Shown piece after piece: positions 17,073-26,373 of a stretch of 64,000 nucleotides of DNA. A program made the position numbers and the translations under genes. How positions within the stretch are numbered: position 1 is the first letter of the stretch; every line of letters starts with the position of its first letter. The notes below the pieces were generated by a model that worked only from the letters and a program-made list of their open reading frames with translations, ran no database searches and was not told the origin of the DNA. This DNA comes from Thiohalorhabdus sp. Cl-TMA (GTDB lineage Bacteria > Pseudomonadota > Gammaproteobacteria > Thiohalorhabdales > Thiohalorhabdaceae): positions 1 to 64,000 of the forward strand of contig NZ_JBGUAW010000012.1 in assembly GCF_041821045.1 (NCBI RefSeq). Direction: 5' to 3'.

Positions 17073-17869
17073 GTGCCCTCACCGTCGACAATCTGCACAA
17101 GAGCCGGGATGGTCAGGAGCCCCTGGCAGCGATCACGGCCTATGACTATACCTTTGCCCGTCTGGCCGACGAGGCCGGTGTGGACATCCTGCTGGTGGGG
17201 GATACCGTGGGGATGGTGGTGCAGGGGGAATCCACTACGCTGCCGGTCACGCTGGACCAGATGGTCTATCACACGCGCTGCGTGACCCGAGGGCGCTCCC
17301 GGGCCCTGGTGGTGGCGGACCTGCCGTTCCGGGCCTACAAATCCAGCCCCGCCCAGGCCCTCGATAGCGCGACCCGGCTGATGGCCGAGGGCGGCTGTGA
17401 AATGGTGAAGCTGGAGGGCGGGGCGCCCATGGTTGAAACGGTGGCCTTTCTTCAGGACCGGGATATCCCGGTCATGGGACATCTCGGCTTGACTCCGCAG
17501 TCCGTCCATCAGTTCGGCGGTTTTCGAGTCCAAGGACGCGAGCCCGAGCGTGCCGCCGCGCTGGTGGAGGAGGCCATGGATATGGAGCAGGCCGGTGCCC
17601 GGGCGCTGTTGCTGGAGGCCGTGCCCCGGGACGTGGCCCGGCGGGTCACCGAATCCGTGAGCATCCCGGTGATCGGCATCGGTGCGGGCCGCGACTGTGA
17701 TGGCCAGGTACTGGTATTGCACGACGCGCTGGGACTGTTCGAAGGCTTCCAGCCGCGGTTCGCCAAGCAGTACCTGGATGGGGCGGCCACGGTGCGCGAA
17801 GCCATCGGCAGCTTCTGCCAGGAGGTGCGCAGCGGAGCCTTCCCGACAAAAGAGCACAGCTTCGAGTAA
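17069..17869 (+). CDS. panB: 3-methyl-2-oxobutanoate hydroxymethyltransferase
   Basis: First committed step of pantothenate synthesis: adds a hydroxymethyl group from methylene-THF to alpha-ketoisovalerate, giving ketopantoate. 266 residues, the usual size. Motifs include ITAYDYTFARLADEAGVDILLVGDTVGM, VVADLPFRAYKSS, GGCEMVKLEGG and GHLGLTPQSVHQFGGFRVQGR, and the C-terminal GIGAGRDCDGQVLVLHDALG; these supply the metal ligands (two Asp, one Glu). It follows folK with a four-base overlap and is followed by panC 18 bases later. Confidence 0.97.
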   Translation: MSALTVDNLHKSRDGQEPLAAITAYDYTFARLADEAGVDILLVGDTVGMVVQGESTTLPVTLDQMVYHTRCVTRGRSRALVVADLPFRAYKSSPAQALDSATRLMAEGGCEMVKLEGGAPMVETVAFLQDRDIPVMGHLGLTPQSVHQFGGFRVQGREPERAAALVEEAMDMEQAGARALLLEAVPRDVARRVTESVSIPVIGIGAGRDCDGQVLVLHDALGLFEGFQPRFAKQYLDGAATVREAIGSFCQEVRSGAFPTKEHSFE

Positions 17870-17887
17870 TCGGGGGCCTCCCCGCGC

Positions 17888-18769
17888 ATGCATAGCGTCC
17901 ATACTGTCGCACAGCTGCATGAAGTCCTGGCGGACTTCCGTCGTGCCGGGGACCGGGTAGCGCTGGTGCCCACCATGGGCAATCTCCACGCGGGCCATTT
18001 GGCCCTCGTGGAGCGTGCCCGAGAGCTGGCCGATCGGGTGGTGGTGTCCGTATTCGTGAATCCCGCCCAGTTCGCCCCGGGAGAGGACTTCGAGGAGTAT
18101 CCCCGTACCCTTGAGGCGGACCGCGAGCGGCTGCTCGAGGCAGGGGTCGACGTCCTGTTCGCCCCTCGAACCGGGGAGATGTACCCGGATGGCGTGGGGG
18201 CCGTTACGGTGCGCGTGGATCGGGTCACCGAAGGGCTTTGCAGCGGCACGCGTCCGGATTTTTTCACCGGCGTGGCCACCGTAGTGACCAAGCTGCTGGT
18301 AGCCGCGCGTCCCGATTGGGCGGTGTTCGGGAAGAAGGATTACCAGCAATGGGTCACCGTCCGGCGCCTCGTCCGGAACCTGTTACTGGACGTGGAGATC
18401 GAGGCGGTCCCGGTGGTCCGTGAGGAGGACGGGCTGGCCCTGAGCTCGAGGAACCGGTACCTCTCCAGCGCGCACCGGGAGATGGCGTCGGGCCTGTACC
18501 GTGCCCTGCGGACGGCTGTGCGGACCGGAGAGAATGAGAACCTCGATGCCCGGGGCGTGGAACGGGAGGCCTGGACAATGCTGGAGGCGGCCGGTCTGGA
18601 CCCCGAATACACGGAAGTGCGCCGGCGGGGGGACCTGGAGACTGTGACCGATCTCCAGGGGCCCCGGGTCCTGCTCGCCGCGGCGCACTTGGGGGGAACT
18701 CGTTTGATCGATAACCTGGAATTCGGATCGCCTGATAGAACGCTGGAGGATAGCGGGTCATGCAGGTAA
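17888..18769 (+). CDS. panC: Pantoate--beta-alanine ligase
   Basis: Joins pantoate and beta-alanine through a pantoyl-adenylate. 293 residues. The nucleotidyl-transfer signature HxGH is in [73 protein letters not shown] and the KMSKS-like [11 protein letters not shown] follow in normal order. The start codon at 17888 is ATG, after a CCTCCC-rich spacer. It overlaps panD by ten bases. The last 20 residues form a poorly conserved tail. Confidence 0.96.
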   Translation: MHSVHTVAQLHEVLADFRRAGDRVALVPTMGNLHAGHLALVERARELADRVVVSVFVNPAQFAPGEDFEEYPRTLEADRERLLEAGVDVLFAPRTGEMYPDGVGAVTVRVDRVTEGLCSGTRPDFFTGVATVVTKLLVAARPDWAVFGKKDYQQWVTVRRLVRNLLLDVEIEAVPVVREEDGLALSSRNRYLSSAHREMASGLYRALRTAVRTGENENLDARGVEREAWTMLEAAGLDPEYTEVRRRGDLETVTDLQGPRVLLAAAHLGGTRLIDNLEFGSPDRTLEDSGSCR

Positions 18770-19137
18770 CGCTGCTCAAGAGCAAGATCCATCGCGCCAC
18801 AGTTACCGATGCGGATCTGGAGTACGAAGGCAGCTGCGCTATCGACGCCGATCTGCTGGATGCCAGTGGGCTGTGCGAGTATGAAAGAATCGAGATATAC
18901 AACATTACCAACGGCGAGCGGTTCGCCACCTACGCGATCCGCGGCGAGCGGGGCTCGGGGGTCATCTCCATGAACGGAGCCGCGGCCCACAAGGCCTCCG
19001 TGGGGGACCTGGTAATACTTTGCGCATATGCCGGCATGGCGATGGAAGAGGCCCGGGAGCACGAGCCCCGGATCGTATGGGTGGACGGAGAGAATCGGAT
19101 CCGCAAGACCCAGGGCAATCCGGAGCAGGCTGCCTGA
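18760..19137 (+). CDS. panD: Aspartate 1-decarboxylase proenzyme
   Basis: Makes beta-alanine from aspartate for PanC. 125 residues, translated as a proenzyme that cuts itself between Gly24 and Ser25 (YEGSCAID), turning Ser25 into the pyruvoyl cofactor. Lys9 ([12 protein letters not shown]) and the downstream [20 protein letters not shown] and [11 protein letters not shown] blocks are typical. It overlaps the end of panC, so panBCD is complete and compact. Confidence 0.97.
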   Translation: MQVTLLKSKIHRATVTDADLEYEGSCAIDADLLDASGLCEYERIEIYNITNGERFATYAIRGERGSGVISMNGAAAHKASVGDLVILCAYAGMAMEEAREHEPRIVWVDGENRIRKTQGNPEQAA

Positions 19138-19187
19138 GGCATCGCCGACTTTCCATCGAGCCGGCCACGGGAGATGGATAGGCCTCG

Positions 19188-20825
19188 ATGAATAGCGCCG
19201 AATGCCTGGTCACGTGTCTGGAAAACGAAAATACGCGGTTCGTCTTCGGCTTGCCCGGTGAGGAGACCCTCGCCGTGTACGAGGCGCTCCGGGAAAGCTC
19301 CATCCGGGTGGTTACCTGCCGCCACGAGCAGGGGGCGGCCTTCATGGCCGATGTCTATGGCCGCCTCACGGGGGACCCGGGTGTCTGCCTCTCCACACTG
19401 GGCCCCGGGGCCACCAATCTGATCACCGGTGTGGCCGATGCGGACCTCGACCGGGCCCCCCTGGTGGCCATTACCGGCCAAGCCAGCCTGGACCGGACCC
19501 ACAAGGAGTCTCATCAGTACCTGGATCTGGTTTCGCTGTTCCAGCCCATCACGAAATGGAACGCCCAGATCAAGCGGGGCGAAGTTGTCCCGGAGATGGT
19601 CCGCCACGCCTTCCGGGAGGCCTCCCTGGAGAAGCCCGGCGCCACCCACCTCGACCTTCCGGAGGATGTCGCGGATTCCCCGGTTCGGGCCGACGCCACT
19701 CCCTTGCCCTCCCAGCCGCTGCCTAAGCCCGAGCCGCCCATGCCGGAGCTGGAGCAGGCGGCGGACTTCCTCTCCCGCAGCCGCAACGCGTTGATACTGG
19801 CCGGCAATGGCGTGATCCGCGCCGGTGCCTCCAACGCCCTGCGCTATTTCGCCCGCAGCCTGAACATTCCCGTGGCCCATACCTTCATGGCCAAGGGTGT
19901 CTTTCCCTACAACGATCCCCTGGCCATCATGACCGCGGGCATCCAGGCCCGGGACTACGTGGCCTGCGGATTCGAGGCCGCGGACGCCATTGTGTGCGTG
20001 GGCTACGACGCCACCGAATATGCACCCAAGAGCTGGAATCCGAACCGCGAGAAGCCCATCCTGCATATCGCGCAGACGCCGGCGGAGCTGGATTCCCACT
20101 ACACCACCGAAGTGGAGGTGGTGGGGGACCTGGAGAGCGCACTGAATTACCTGGCGGAAGCGGTGGCTCCCCGCGCTGACAATATCATTCCCCAGCTCCA
20201 CGATCCGGTCATGCGCGAGCTGCGCGCCTACAACGAAGACACTTCGGTGCCCTTCAAGCCGCAGCGGGTGCTCTGGGACCTGCACCGGGTCCTGGACCCG
20301 CGCGATATCGTGGTTTCCGACGTGGGGGCCCACAAGGTATGGGTGGCCCGCATGTTCCCGTCCTCGGTGCCCAATACCTGCCTGATCAGCAACGGCTTCG
20401 CCTCCATGGGCATCGCTCTGCCGGGGGCCATCGCCGCCAAGCTTACTCGCCCGGAGCGTCGGGTTGTGGCTGTGGCCGGGGATGGCGGCGCCTTGATGAA
20501 CATCCAAGAGATGGAAACCGCCGTGCGCCTGGGCACGCCCTTCGTTCTGCTGGTGTTCACCGACGGACAGTACGGCCTGATCGAGTGGAAGCAGCAGCGC
20601 CGCTACGGGCATTCCACGGAGGTGGGCTTCGGCAACCCGGATTGGGTCCGCTTGGCGGAGAGCTTCGGTGCCTACGGGGCGCGGGTTCAAGCAAGCGAGG
20701 AGCTGCGACCCGCGCTGGAGTGGGCGGTGAACCAGGACCGGCCGGTGGTGCTGGAGGTTCCGGTGGATGCCCGGGAGAACCTGAAGCTCACCGAGCATTT
20801 GGGGGATCTGGTCTGTCCCATATAG
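19188..20825 (+). CDS. Acetolactate synthase-type ThDP enzyme (single subunit)
   Basis: A 545-residue thiamine-diphosphate enzyme of the acetolactate synthase superfamily. The N-terminal PYR domain shows VFGLPGEETLAVYEAL and RHEQGAAFMADVYGRLTG with the catalytic Glu, then TLGPGATNLITGVADADLDR. The middle domain follows, and the C-terminal PP domain carries GDGGALMNIQEMETAV and FTDGQYGLI as the metal/ThDP motif. It makes acetolactate from two pyruvates if the assignment holds. No small regulatory subunit (ilvN/ilvH) is next to it, which fits the catabolic AlsS-like or stand-alone group. It is 50 bases downstream of panD; acetolactate leads through the valine pathway to the ketoisovalerate used by PanB, so a link to pantothenate supply is possible. 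Other ThDP enzymes (such as glyoxylate carboligase) seem less likely. Confidence 0.82.
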   Translation: MNSAECLVTCLENENTRFVFGLPGEETLAVYEALRESSIRVVTCRHEQGAAFMADVYGRLTGDPGVCLSTLGPGATNLITGVADADLDRAPLVAITGQASLDRTHKESHQYLDLVSLFQPITKWNAQIKRGEVVPEMVRHAFREASLEKPGATHLDLPEDVADSPVRADATPLPSQPLPKPEPPMPELEQAADFLSRSRNALILAGNGVIRAGASNALRYFARSLNIPVAHTFMAKGVFPYNDPLAIMTAGIQARDYVACGFEAADAIVCVGYDATEYAPKSWNPNREKPILHIAQTPAELDSHYTTEVEVVGDLESALNYLAEAVAPRADNIIPQLHDPVMRELRAYNEDTSVPFKPQRVLWDLHRVLDPRDIVVSDVGAHKVWVARMFPSSVPNTCLISNGFASMGIALPGAIAAKLTRPERRVVAVAGDGGALMNIQEMETAVRLGTPFVLLVFTDGQYGLIEWKQQRRYGHSTEVGFGNPDWVRLAESFGAYGARVQASEELRPALEWAVNQDRPVVLEVPVDARENLKLTEHLGDLVCPI

Positions 20826-20979
20826 GGGCAGATCCTCCCGGAGATGGTACCGGAGGGCGGATGCGAACTGGAACGGGCGAAGCCCGGCGGATGTTGATGC
20901 TCTTTTCTCAAAGGGAAAGCTGATATATTTCCGCTTCTTGGGCGGGTATCGGGTATGGATTGAAGGCGACCTCCCGTAC

Positions 20980-21008
20980 TTGGGTGGGCTCCGGGAAGAT
21001 GATATTCT
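20980..21008 (+). promoter_or_regulatory. Sigma70-like promoter for tRNA-Leu(CAA)
   Basis: TTGGGT (20980-20985) and TATTCT (21003-21008) are 17 bases apart; the tRNA 5' end is 20 bases past the -10 box, leaving a short leader for RNase P to remove. Confidence 0.65.
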
Positions 21009-21027
21009 GTTTCCCGTTCGTCGAGAT

Positions 21028-21112
21028 GGCCGGGTGGCGGAACTGGTAGACGCGCTCGACTCAAAATCGAGTGGGCTTGCCCGTGTGGGTTCGACTCCCA
21101 CCCCGGCTACCA
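21028..21112 (+). tRNA. tRNA-Leu (anticodon CAA)
   Basis: A class II tRNA with a long variable arm. The acceptor GGCCGGG pairs with CCCGGCT (G1-T72 is a wobble pair), then A and encoded CCA. The D-arm has GGCGGAACTGGTAGACGC, and the anticodon arm CTCGA-CTCAAAA-TCGAG gives CAA for UUG codons. The T-arm is GTGGGTTCGACTCCCAC. 85 bases including CCA. Confidence 0.93.
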
Positions 21113-21626
21113 TTCCTTTGGCTGACGAATCTCCCTTGCTCATTCTCGGTCAGCGCGCCCGCATCGTTCCCCGGTTTCCCCAGGCTTCCTCTTCCGATGT
21201 CCGCCCCTTAGGAATACACTCCTGAGGCCCGGGCTCACTCGGAAGCAGCTCCCCATCCTGCCAGCACGCCCTTCGCATCGTGACCGGATCTTCGTAGGTG
21301 CAAATGGCCATATCGGACGCACCCCGGGCGCGATGAGGTTCCAGAAGGTCGCCGGGAACGGGTTCGGAATGGGATATCCGGTGCCCACTTAAAGGGGTTT
21401 TAGAAGGGTTAGGGGCGTCATTTCCCGGACGGCATCCCCTGTCCAGCTTGTCGAATGCCTCTAGTAGAAATGATGAAGTACCGGGCTGCCTTCGGTGGAA
21501 AGCACGGTTAATGGAGGCCGGTAGCGGGTTGAGAGGCGGATCAGGGGGGAAGCTCCGCTCGCGTAGCTTCCCCTCCGACCCGGTTTAAGTTCTCTTGGAG
21601 GCTTCGAATACCTCTTCTGAGTCCTT
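21113..21626. other. Gene-free stretch with one hairpin
   Basis: Between tRNA-Leu and the convergent outer-membrane protein gene I see no supported coding frame. The only clear structure is the inverted repeat at 21546-21573. The stretch is somewhat lower in GC than its flanks and has no recognisable insertion-sequence ends or tRNA fragments. Confidence 0.5.
21546..21573 (-). terminator. Hairpin downstream of the outer-membrane protein gene
   Basis: GGGGAAGCT (21546-21554) and AGCTTCCCC (21565-21573) form a perfect nine-base-pair stem with a ten-base loop, 54 bases past the stop of the minus-strand gene. There is no T tract, so it may stabilise the 3' end or act as a weak or Rho-assisted terminator. 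Confidence 0.45.
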
Positions 21627-22229
21627 TCAGAAGGTGAAATTCAAGCCCACCCCCCACTCGGAGACCGAGTCGGTAGTGGTCGTCCAGGTATGATGCACGT
21701 CGTTTACCATGGCTTTATCCGTATGTTCCAAGCTGCTGAACCAGTAGCGATAGCCGACCTCCAGCTCCAGGAAGTCGAATAGGGGGAACAGAACGCTGGC
21801 CTCCGGACCATAGATCCATCCTTCCATTTCCATATCGTCCACAACCTCCTGCTGGGCGGTCTCATAGGTGAGCTCGAAAATGCCCGCAGTGGCCCCCAGG
21901 GCGATTTTTACATTCGGGAGAGGGGGGAATGGGATCAGGTAATTGTAATGAAGCGATTTCAAACCGATCTCGGAGGTGTCATGACCGGTGTCAGCGGAGT
22001 GAAACATCCCGTAAATGCGATGCTTTTCCCAGACGTATCCGAGGCGGAGATTCCTAGTTCTGGAGTGCTCTCCAGCAGAAACCTTATCGTAGGAATAGGC
22101 CGTCTTGGATTCTACGGTGGTTTTATCGTGCATGGAGCCGATCTCCCCGCCGACAAAAACACCCGCGCTTGCCGGTAGGGAAAGCGCCAGAGAGAAGAGG
22201 GTATAAGACACGGCCGCTAGATGCTTCAT
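21627..22229 (-). CDS. Outer-membrane beta-barrel protein, unknown role
   Basis: A 200-residue exported protein. The signal peptide (MKHLAAVSYTLFSLALSLPASA, cut before GVFVGGEIG) is clear. The mature part alternates polar and hydrophobic residues in strand-like segments such as TRNLRLGYVWEKHRIYGMF, LEVGYRYWFSSLEHT and EWGVGLNFTF, and the last residue is Phe, the common C-terminal signal for outer-membrane insertion by the BAM complex. The size suggests a small eight-strand barrel (OmpA-like or Lom/OmpW-like group). I cannot assign a specific family or ligand. It stands alone, convergent with tRNA-Leu, and codon use is a little less GC-rich than the core genes. Confidence 0.7.
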   Translation of the reverse strand: MKHLAAVSYTLFSLALSLPASAGVFVGGEIGSMHDKTTVESKTAYSYDKVSAGEHSRTRNLRLGYVWEKHRIYGMFHSADTGHDTSEIGLKSLHYNYLIPFPPLPNVKIALGATAGIFELTYETAQQEVVDDMEMEGWIYGPEASVLFPLFDFLELEVGYRYWFSSLEHTDKAMVNDVHHTWTTTTDSVSEWGVGLNFTF

Positions 22230-22688
22230 TCATCGTCCTCAAGTGGGGCGACTACCTCACTGGAGCCTGGAGGCTCCAGGCGGGCAATTCGCATGGGGTT
22301 TTACGGACTCGTGCCAATGGTTCGCTGGACTCCAATATGCTTGCCCCACCCGGGCAAGCTCTCAGGTACGGGTTTACCCACCGGCCTGAAACTGAATGGA
22401 GCGTCCTCCTCCATCCCGGTTGGCTCTACATACGAGACCAAGGGCGCATTCGTGGTCTCCTCCGAGGGGGCGGAACCTGAAAACCCCCTGTGTCTTCTTC
22501 CGGATGGGAGGGAGCTTCGCGGCCTTCTCGGGGAGCTGAGCCTTCCGTGGTGGGACGCGGATTGGGGCTCCCACGTTGAGCGCATGTCGCCCTGGATGTG
22601 GCGGGTCTCTATCTGGAGTGGTCAGGGAGGGTGGAGGCCGGTCTTCAGAACCGTGTACACGAAGTCGCGTCTGTCCTCGACGCGGTGA
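22221..22688 (+). CDS. Possible hypothetical protein (weak)
   Basis: A 155-residue open frame whose first codons overlap the start of the divergent outer-membrane protein gene. No signal peptide, domain or motif is recognisable, though the middle reads as plausible protein (TGLKLNGASSSIPVGS, DGRELRGLLGELSLPWW). No clear ribosome-binding site. In high-GC DNA an open frame of this size can occur by chance, and it may be a decayed gene. Retained at low confidence because nothing else explains the segment. Confidence 0.2.
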   Translation: MLHSSSSSGATTSLEPGGSRRAIRMGFYGLVPMVRWTPICLPHPGKLSGTGLPTGLKLNGASSSIPVGSTYETKGAFVVSSEGAEPENPLCLLPDGRELRGLLGELSLPWWDADWGSHVERMSPWMWRVSIWSGQGGWRPVFRTVYTKSRLSSTR

Positions 22689-23253
22689 TAATGCCACAGC
22701 CACCCGCGCCCTTCACGCATTCTTGTCGGTGAATTCCATCGATATTTTGGTCATCCCGGGGTCCGCGCCCATGATGTCCAAAAAGGCCCGTTGAGTCTTA
22801 CAACTAAGGGGAAGGGCCCACTTATGAAGGGGCGAAATCGCGTCGAACCTGCGATGGGGCTGATCAAGGTGGCTTTCGCCGCGGTCCCGAGTGACAGAGG
22901 AGGCTCATGCCAGCCAGTGGATGGTCTGTTCGGGGTGGTCGAAGCGTCCGCGTGATCATGGGGTGTCTTGGGCTGGATTGATCGAGTCTGGGAAGGAAGA
23001 TAGATTAGATTTCGGGTCCGCCGCGTATACCAATTTCGTCGCTCAGCACACCCGAGCTGCCTTCTAGCGCCTCTTTCCCGGTGAGGGTCAATGTGCTGGC
23101 CTGCAGGGCCATTTATCATTCCCACTGCCTGCCACCGTGGTTCCGGGCTCCACATTCACGTATTCCTGGGGCGTGAAGTCCAGGAATGATTTGGATTTCG
23201 GGCCTTCGACCGCTACCATTGCCAGCTTGACCGCATTACCTAAGGAGTCGTAG
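22689..23253. other. Weakly coding stretch before yajC
   Basis: No frame here is convincing. On the minus strand, 23240-23090 reads as reasonable protein (for example AVKLAMVAVEGPKSKSFLDF) but stops soon after and has no start apart from the yajC region, and a second short minus frame starts near 23112. These could be pieces of a decayed gene. The last 20 bases hold the TAAGGAG ribosome-binding site of yajC. Confidence 0.4.
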
Positions 23254-23592
23254 ATGCCGCAATCAATCCAGTGGATCAGCACGGCCCACGCCCAGGCCGC
23301 TGGCGGCGCGGAGGGGCCGGGATTTGTGGCCACTCTGGTGCCCTTGATCCTGATATTCGTCATTTTCTATCTGCTGATCATTCGGCCGCAGAGCAAGCGG
23401 ATGAAGCAGCACCGTGAGATGGTCCGCAATCTGGAAAAGGGCGACGAGGTGGTGACCGGCGGCGGCTTCTACGGTCGGGTAGTCCGGGTCAATGACGAGT
23501 CGGTGACCGTGGAGCTCGCCGAAGGGGTACGGGTGAAGGCTCAGCGCGAAAGCATCCAGACCGTGCTCCCCAAGGGTTCCCTTAAGGACTGA
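23254..23592 (+). CDS. yajC: Preprotein translocase accessory subunit YajC
   Basis: A small inner-membrane protein that joins SecD and SecF in the complex assisting SecYEG. 112 residues. One membrane segment (VATLVPLILIFVIFYLLIIRPQ) is followed by the diagnostic RPQSKRMKQHREM and LEKGDEVVTGGGFYGRV blocks. The N-terminal part contains an Ala/Gly-rich region (HAQAAGGAEG). TAAGGAG sits before the ATG. The order yajC-secD-secF is standard; the usual upstream queA-tgt pair is absent here and is replaced by non-coding sequence. Confidence 0.95.
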   Translation: MPQSIQWISTAHAQAAGGAEGPGFVATLVPLILIFVIFYLLIIRPQSKRMKQHREMVRNLEKGDEVVTGGGFYGRVVRVNDESVTVELAEGVRVKAQRESIQTVLPKGSLKD

Positions 23593-23601
23593 TTGCCCGC
23601 C

Positions 23602-25416
23602 ATGAACCGTTACCCCCTCTGGAAATACTGGATGATAGCCGGCGCCATCCTGCTGGCTTTTCTCTACGCCGTTCCCACGCTGTTCGGCACCGATCCGGGG
23701 CTCATGGTTACCCCCACCCAGGGCCAGGCCAAGCAGGGTGCCTCGGTGGAACGGGTAAAGAGCGCCCTGGAGGAAGCCGGGATCCAATATCGCGCCCTCG
23801 ATAAGCGCAAGCGCGGCGTGGCGGTCCGGTTCGACACGGATCAGACCCGGGATCGTGCCCGGGATCTGCTCCAGAAGCGCCTGGAGAATTACGCGGCGGG
23901 TCCCATGCGGCTGTCCGCCGTTCCCGGCTGGCTGCAGGCCGTGGGCGGGAAGAACATGAACCTTGGGCTGGACCTCCGGGGCGGCGTGCATCTGCTTATG
24001 GAGGTGCAGGTCAACAAGGCCATCCAGCGGGCCTACGAGCGTTACGTGGACGAGCTGCGCACCGCCTTCCGGGAGGAGGAGGTGCGTTATCGGGCCGTAC
24101 AGATGGTGGGGGCCCAGGAGGGGCGGTTCCTCCAGCTGAAATTCGATAGTGCCGCGGCGGCGGAGCAGGGCGCGCAGGTCCTCCAGAATCAATACAGCGA
24201 GCTGAGCGTTTCCCCCAGTGACAGCGGGCCGCGCTTCCTGCAGGCGCAGCTCACCAGCCAGGAGCAGGAGCGCCTTCGGGACTGGGCGGTGGAGCAGAGC
24301 CTGACCACCATGCGCACCCGGGTGAACCAGCTCGGCGTCTCCGAGCCGGTGATCCAGCGCCAGGGCCAGCGGCGAGTGGTGGTGCAGCTTCCCGGAATCC
24401 AGGATACCGCCCGCGCCAAGGAGGTCATCGGCTCCACCGCGCAGCTGGAGTTCAAGCTCGTGGACAAGGAGCACAGCGTGCAGCAGGCCCTCGAGGAGGG
24501 CGCGCCGCCTGGCTCTGAAGTCTTCTACGGGCGCCAGAACGGCGAGCCGTATCTTCTGGAGAAGCGGACGGTCCTCTCCGGGGAGTTCATCACCGACGCC
24601 CGGGCCGGCTTCAGCCAACAGACCAACCAGCCCCTGGTGCACGTGAGCTTCGACGCCAAGGGGGCCCGCCTCTTCGGTCGGCTCACCGGGAATAACGTGG
24701 GCGACCGGATGGCCATCCTTCTGGACGAGGAGGTGATTACCGCTCCGGTGATTCAGGAACGGATCGGCGGCGGACGCGCCCAGATCACGGGCATGGCCAC
24801 CCCCGAAGAGGCCCACGACGTCGCCCTGATGCTGCGCGCCGGTGCGCTTCCGGCCCCGGTGAAGGTGGTCGAGGAGCGCACGGTGGGTCCGACCCTGGGG
24901 CAGGACTCCATAGAGCAGGGTCTGAACTCCATCGTCATCGGCTTCCTGCTGGTGGTGGCCTTCATGGCCGTGTACTACCGCCTGTTCGGACTGGTCGCCA
25001 ATGTGGCCCTGGTGCTGAACCTGGTGTTCATCGTGGCGGTGATGTCCCTGCTCCAGGCCACCTTGACCCTTCCGGGCATTGCCGGAATCGTCCTCACCGT
25101 CGGCATGGCGGTGGATGCCAACACCCTGATATTCGAGCGCATCCGCGAGGAGATCCGGGTCGGCAACACCCCGCATGCGGCCATCAGCTCCGGCTACGGC
25201 AAGGCCCTGTCCACCATCGCCGACGCCAATATCACCACCCTGATTGCCGCCCTGGTGCTTTTCCAGTTCGGCAGCGGACCGGTGAAGGGCTTCGCGGTCA
25301 CCCTGTCGGTGGGCATCCTGACCTCCATGTTCACGGCGATCATGGTTACCCGGGCCATCATCAACCTTTCCGTGGGCCGCCGCCGGCTCACCCGGATTTC
25401 CATCGGGGAGAGCTGA
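23602..25416 (+). CDS. secD: Protein translocase subunit SecD
   Basis: Uses the proton gradient to pull exported proteins through SecYEG from the periplasmic side. 604 residues from ATG 23602. An N-terminal membrane segment (MIAGAILLAFLYAVPTLFG) is followed by the large periplasmic P1 domain, starting with the conserved NLGLDLRGGVHLLMEV, and the C-terminal five-helix part with GMAVDANTLIFERIREE, which holds the Asp implicated in proton movement. Ends at 25416, four bases before secF. Typical length and order. Confidence 0.96.
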   Translation: MNRYPLWKYWMIAGAILLAFLYAVPTLFGTDPGLMVTPTQGQAKQGASVERVKSALEEAGIQYRALDKRKRGVAVRFDTDQTRDRARDLLQKRLENYAAGPMRLSAVPGWLQAVGGKNMNLGLDLRGGVHLLMEVQVNKAIQRAYERYVDELRTAFREEEVRYRAVQMVGAQEGRFLQLKFDSAAAAEQGAQVLQNQYSELSVSPSDSGPRFLQAQLTSQEQERLRDWAVEQSLTTMRTRVNQLGVSEPVIQRQGQRRVVVQLPGIQDTARAKEVIGSTAQLEFKLVDKEHSVQQALEEGAPPGSEVFYGRQNGEPYLLEKRTVLSGEFITDARAGFSQQTNQPLVHVSFDAKGARLFGRLTGNNVGDRMAILLDEEVITAPVIQERIGGGRAQITGMATPEEAHDVALMLRAGALPAPVKVVEERTVGPTLGQDSIEQGLNSIVIGFLLVVAFMAVYYRLFGLVANVALVLNLVFIVAVMSLLQATLTLPGIAGIVLTVGMAVDANTLIFERIREEIRVGNTPHAAISSGYGKALSTIADANITTLIAALVLFQFGSGPVKGFAVTLSVGILTSMFTAIMVTRAIINLSVGRRRLTRISIGES

Positions 25417-25419
25417 CGC

Positions 25420-26373
25420 ATGCATCTCGTACCCCAAGACACCCATCTGAACTTCCTGGGCCACCGCAACAAGGCCTTCGTCTTCTCGGTGGTGCTACTC
25501 CTGGTGGCCGTGGGCAGCCTGGTATTCCGGGGCCTGAACTTCGGCATCGATTTCACGGGCGGAACGCTCGTGGAAGTGGCCTATAGCGAGGCCGTCTCCG
25601 TCGGGGAAGTGCGCGCGGACCTGCACGAGGCCGGCTTCAATCAGGCCGTTGTGCAGACCTTCGGCGCGCCCACCGACATCCTGGTCCGGGTCCCAACCGC
25701 CAACGGCCGCGACACCGCCAGCGTATCCAGCGGCATCCTGAACGCGCTCCGCTCCGGTGCGGGGGAGGGGGGCTCCGTGGAGATGCGGCGGGTTGAGTTC
25801 GTCGGTCCACAGGTGGGCGAGGAATTGGCCAAGCAGGGCCTCATGGCCATGCTCTACGCCCTGATCGGCATCCTGATCTACGTGGCCTGGCGCTTCGAGC
25901 TCCGCTTCGCGGTGGGCAGCGTGGCCGCGCTGCTGCATGACGTGGTGATCACGCTGGGCGTGTTCTCCGTGACCGGCCTGGAATTCGACCTGCCGGTGGT
26001 GGCGGCGATACTGGCCGTGATCGGCTACAGCCTCAACGACACCATCGTGGTGTTCGACCGTATCCGCGAGAATCTGCGCAAGATGCGCAGGGCGGATACC
26101 GAGGAGGTTATGAACGAGAGCGTCAACCAGACTATGGCTCGAACGGTGGTCACCTCCACCACGACTCTGCTGGTGCTGCTGTCGTTGTTCTTCCTCGGGG
26201 GCGCGGTGATCCACGGGTTCGCCACTGCCCTGATCACCGGCGTGATAATCGGTACCTACTCCTCCATTTTCGTCGGCGCCCCGCTTGCCCTCATCCTGGG
26301 CGTTTCCCGCGGGGACCTCATGGGACGCAAACCGTCCGAGGAGCCGGAGGCTGGGGAAGCCCATGGCCCCTGA
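25420..26373 (+). CDS. secF: Protein translocase subunit SecF
   Basis: Partner of SecD in the SecDF complex. 317 residues. The conserved FGIDFTGGTLVEV lies in the periplasmic domain after the first membrane helix, and GYSLNDTIVVFDRIRENLRKMR is the family signature in the fourth membrane region. Later segments include TSTTTLLVLLSLFFLGG and FATALITGVIIGTYSSIFV. It is separated from secD by three bases, and a strong terminator lies 86 bases past its stop. Confidence 0.96.
   Translation: MHLVPQDTHLNFLGHRNKAFVFSVVLLLVAVGSLVFRGLNFGIDFTGGTLVEVAYSEAVSVGEVRADLHEAGFNQAVVQTFGAPTDILVRVPTANGRDTASVSSGILNALRSGAGEGGSVEMRRVEFVGPQVGEELAKQGLMAMLYALIGILIYVAWRFELRFAVGSVAALLHDVVITLGVFSVTGLEFDLPVVAAILAVIGYSLNDTIVVFDRIRENLRKMRRADTEEVMNESVNQTMARTVVTSTTTLLVLLSLFFLGGAVIHGFATALITGVIIGTYSSIFVGAPLALILGVSRGDLMGRKPSEEPEAGEAHGP

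Noticed and set aside
22751-23155. 134-residue minus-strand frame
   Set aside because: Arg/Pro/Thr-rich with no recognisable domain; a different frame over the same bases reads more like a broken gene.
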